Part shown: positions 37,723-39,225 of the stretch, one piece after another
Position numbering within the stretch: position 1 is the stretch's first letter
Layout of the letters: the number at the start of each line of letters is the position of its first letter
Assembly: GCA_039588915.1 (NCBI GenBank)
Contig: JBDGYV010000012.1
Span: 1 to 39,225 of the forward strand
Length of the DNA stretch: 39,225 nt
Direction: 5' to 3'
Source: CAMYLR01 sp039588915
Lineage (GTDB): Bacteria > Gemmatimonadota > Gemmatimonadetes > JACCXV01 > JAHWKZ01
Notes under the pieces: model-generated
Told to the model about the DNA's origin: nothing
The model's database searches: none
The model's input: the letters and a program-made list of their open reading frames with translations, nothing else
Made by a program: the position numbers and the translations under genes

Positions 37723-39225
37723 ATGAAACGCATAAAACGATGGAAGATCGACGTGACGGCCGTCGCGGGGATCTACGCCCTGGTTCTTGCCGCCCCCAGC
37801 GCCGCCCAGCAGACGACCGATGCCAGTAAGATCACACTGAATCGGCTGTTCGACTCCCGCGATTTCTTCCCCGAGCGGTTCGGCTCGACGCGATGGCTGG
37901 AAAGCGGATCCGCATATACGACCCTAGAGAGCAATGCAAACGGCTCTGGACGGGACCTCGTGATGTACGATGCCGCATCCGGCGAGCGAGAGGTGCTGGT
38001 AGTCGCCACTCAGCTCGTGCCGGAGGGCGCTACCGATCCGCTCGAGATCCAGAACTATGAGTGGTCGCCGGACGCCAGCAAGTTGCTGATTTACACGAAC
38101 TCAAAGCGCGTGTGGCGTTTCAACTCCCGCGGGGACTACTGGGTGCTGAACCTGGATACGGGGGCCCTACGGCAAATGGGCGCCGACCGCCCCGAGTCGA
38201 GCCTCATGTACGGCAAATTCGACCCCTCCGGTGACCGTTTCGGGTACGTGAGCGAGAACGACCTGTACGTGGAGGACGTCGAGATCGGGGAAGTCGTGCA
38301 ACTGACCTTCGACGGGTCGGAAACGATCATCAACGGCAACTTCGACTGGGTGTACGAGGAGGAGTTTTTCATGCCCCTGCCGGCCGATGGCTGGCGGTGG
38401 GCGCCGGACGGTGAGTCGATCGCGTACTGGCAGCTCGACGCATGAGTCGATCGCGTACTGGCAGCTCGACGCAGAGGGCATCGGCGTCTTCAACATGATC
38501 AACAGTACCGACTCGATCTACTCCTTCACGATTCCTGTCCAGTACCCGAAGGTAGGCACGAGGAACTCAGCCGCGCGCATGGGCGTCGTGAAGGTGAGTG
38601 GCGGAGAGACGACGTGGTGCGACGTGCCCGGAGACCAGCGGAACAATTACATCCCGCGCATGGAGTGGTCCGGGAACGGCGACGAGGTAGCGATACAACG
38701 CATGAACCGCCATCAGAACACGAATCACGTGTTGCTGTGTGACGGGGACGACGGGTCGACCCGCACCCTGCTCACTGAGACGGACCCTGCCTACCTGGAC
38801 GCGATCGATGATTGGATCTGGCTCGACGGCGACCGTCGTATGACGTGGATCAGCGAGCGCACCGGCTGGAGGCACGTCTATACCGTGGACCGGGAGACTG
38901 GCGAGCTCAAGCCGATCACGTCTGGTGACTGGGAGGTCATCAACGTCGAGTTGATCGACGAGGACAGCGGTTGGGTCTACTTCATCGCGTCGCCCGACAA
39001 TGCGACGCAGCGCTATCTGTACCGGGTGCCCCTTTCAGGCGGCGATCCGGTCCGGCTTTCGCCGGCCGATCAGCCGGGGACGCATAGCTACGACCTCTCG
39101 CCGGACGGCGAGTACGCTATCCACACGTACTCGACACTCACCTCGCTCCCGGTCATAAGCTTGGTCAGCCTGCCAGACCACGAGGTCCAGCGTGTGCTCG
39201 TCGACAACGCTCGGTTGAAAGAGAC
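37723..39225 (+). pseudogene. S9-family dipeptidyl-peptidase IV-like enzyme, frame broken by 31-bp duplication (3' end outside window)
   Basis: Secreted serine peptidase of the DPP IV type; only the N-terminal beta-propeller part is in the window. GAGAGG lies 6 nt before the ATG, and the signal peptide is VTAVAGIYALVLAAPSAAQQ. Propeller blades include YEWSPDASKLLIYTNSKRVW, GDYWVLNLDTG, YGKFDPSGDRFGYVSENDLY, FDWVYEEEFFM and WRWAPDGESIAYWQLDA, of which the last two are the DPP IV signature around the Glu-Glu helix. The frame then hits TGA at 38443-38445 because a 31-bp segment is tandemly repeated. Removing one copy restores LDAEGIGVFNMINSTDS and the open frame to the window end (for example WISERTGWRHVYTVDRETGE and SYDLSPDGEYAIHTYST). 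The catalytic Ser-Asp-His domain would lie beyond 39225. Confidence 0.88.
38412..38473 (+). repeat. Exact 31-bp tandem duplication
   Basis: Bases 38412-38442 are repeated identically at 38443-38473; the match ends sharply on both sides. Because 31 is not a multiple of three, the second copy shifts the reading frame and brings in the stop. The unit begins TGAGTCGATC and ends CTCGACGCA. Confidence 0.97.

Noticed and set aside
1..39225. CRISPR arrays, rRNA genes, complete tRNA genes, transposases, phage genes
   Set aside because: Looked for by repeat pattern and familiar motifs; none is visible apart from the tRNA fragments described.

Overview
The window reads as chromosomal DNA of a GC-rich, Gram-negative bacterium: it carries a TolC-type outer-membrane factor, an RND efflux permease, many exported proteins with signal peptides, and lipoprotein-like enzymes. 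The mix of a DUF885 protein, a dipeptidyl-peptidase-IV-like S9 peptidase, a DUF4389 protein, an extended polyphosphate set and GDP-fucose genes would suit Gemmatimonadota or Acidobacteriota. That placement is a guess from gene content; no rRNA or complete tRNA is present to test it. There is no phage, no transposase and no CRISPR array. The two clearly disrupted genes lie close to the two window ends, so contig-end assembly error must be kept in mind for both.

Layout. 1-3941 (minus): TolC-like factor and an RND pump gene that changes frame at about 1478-1487. 4039-4897 (minus): an ArsR regulator and its SRPBCC partner behind a very good sigma70-type promoter. 4924-7007 (minus): a small unknown, a duplicated DUF4389 membrane protein and a class III alcohol dehydrogenase. 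7106-10805 (plus): proline dehydrogenase, then gmd, fcl and a GT2 glycosyltransferase, closely packed or overlapping, giving GDP-L-fucose and its probable use. 10845-13224: a left-handed beta-helix acyltransferase, an alpha/beta hydrolase, and an exported HExxH protein convergent with the hydrolase and overlapping it by 312 bp.

13325-19447: a polyphosphate neighbourhood of VOC protein, PPK2, CHAD protein, PPK1, zinc ribbon, SixA-type phosphatase and a CDGSH/ferredoxin/CDGSH protein. 19487-24631: a BsuPI-like protein, a small membrane protein with a structured leader, a secreted metallo-beta-lactamase-fold enzyme without an ordinary start codon, an exported repeat protein, an orphan TadG-like protein with a good terminator, and an SRPBCC/DoxX pair. 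24651-26429: a DUF885 lipoprotein-like protein whose usual metal site looks degenerate.

26515-33883 (minus) is a tightly packed run, probably one operon: monooxygenase-like protein, FetA, FetB, Gfo/Idh/MocA oxidoreductase, alkaline-phosphatase-superfamily enzyme, GT4 glycosyltransferase, quinone-oxidoreductase-like MDR and a membrane-anchored hydrolase. Most neighbours overlap by 1-17 nt. It joins metal export to surface-glycoconjugate chemistry.

34070-37275 is the least ordinary part: three exported proteins (two coiled-coil, one with four GIII-type repeats and stalk-like segments) surround 492 bp of non-coding DNA. That DNA holds two fragments of a tRNA-Val(GAC) 3' half as direct repeats and a long imperfect hairpin. 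A 29-bp perfect palindrome lies inside one of the coding regions. The window ends in an S9 peptidase gene broken by an exact 31-bp tandem duplication.
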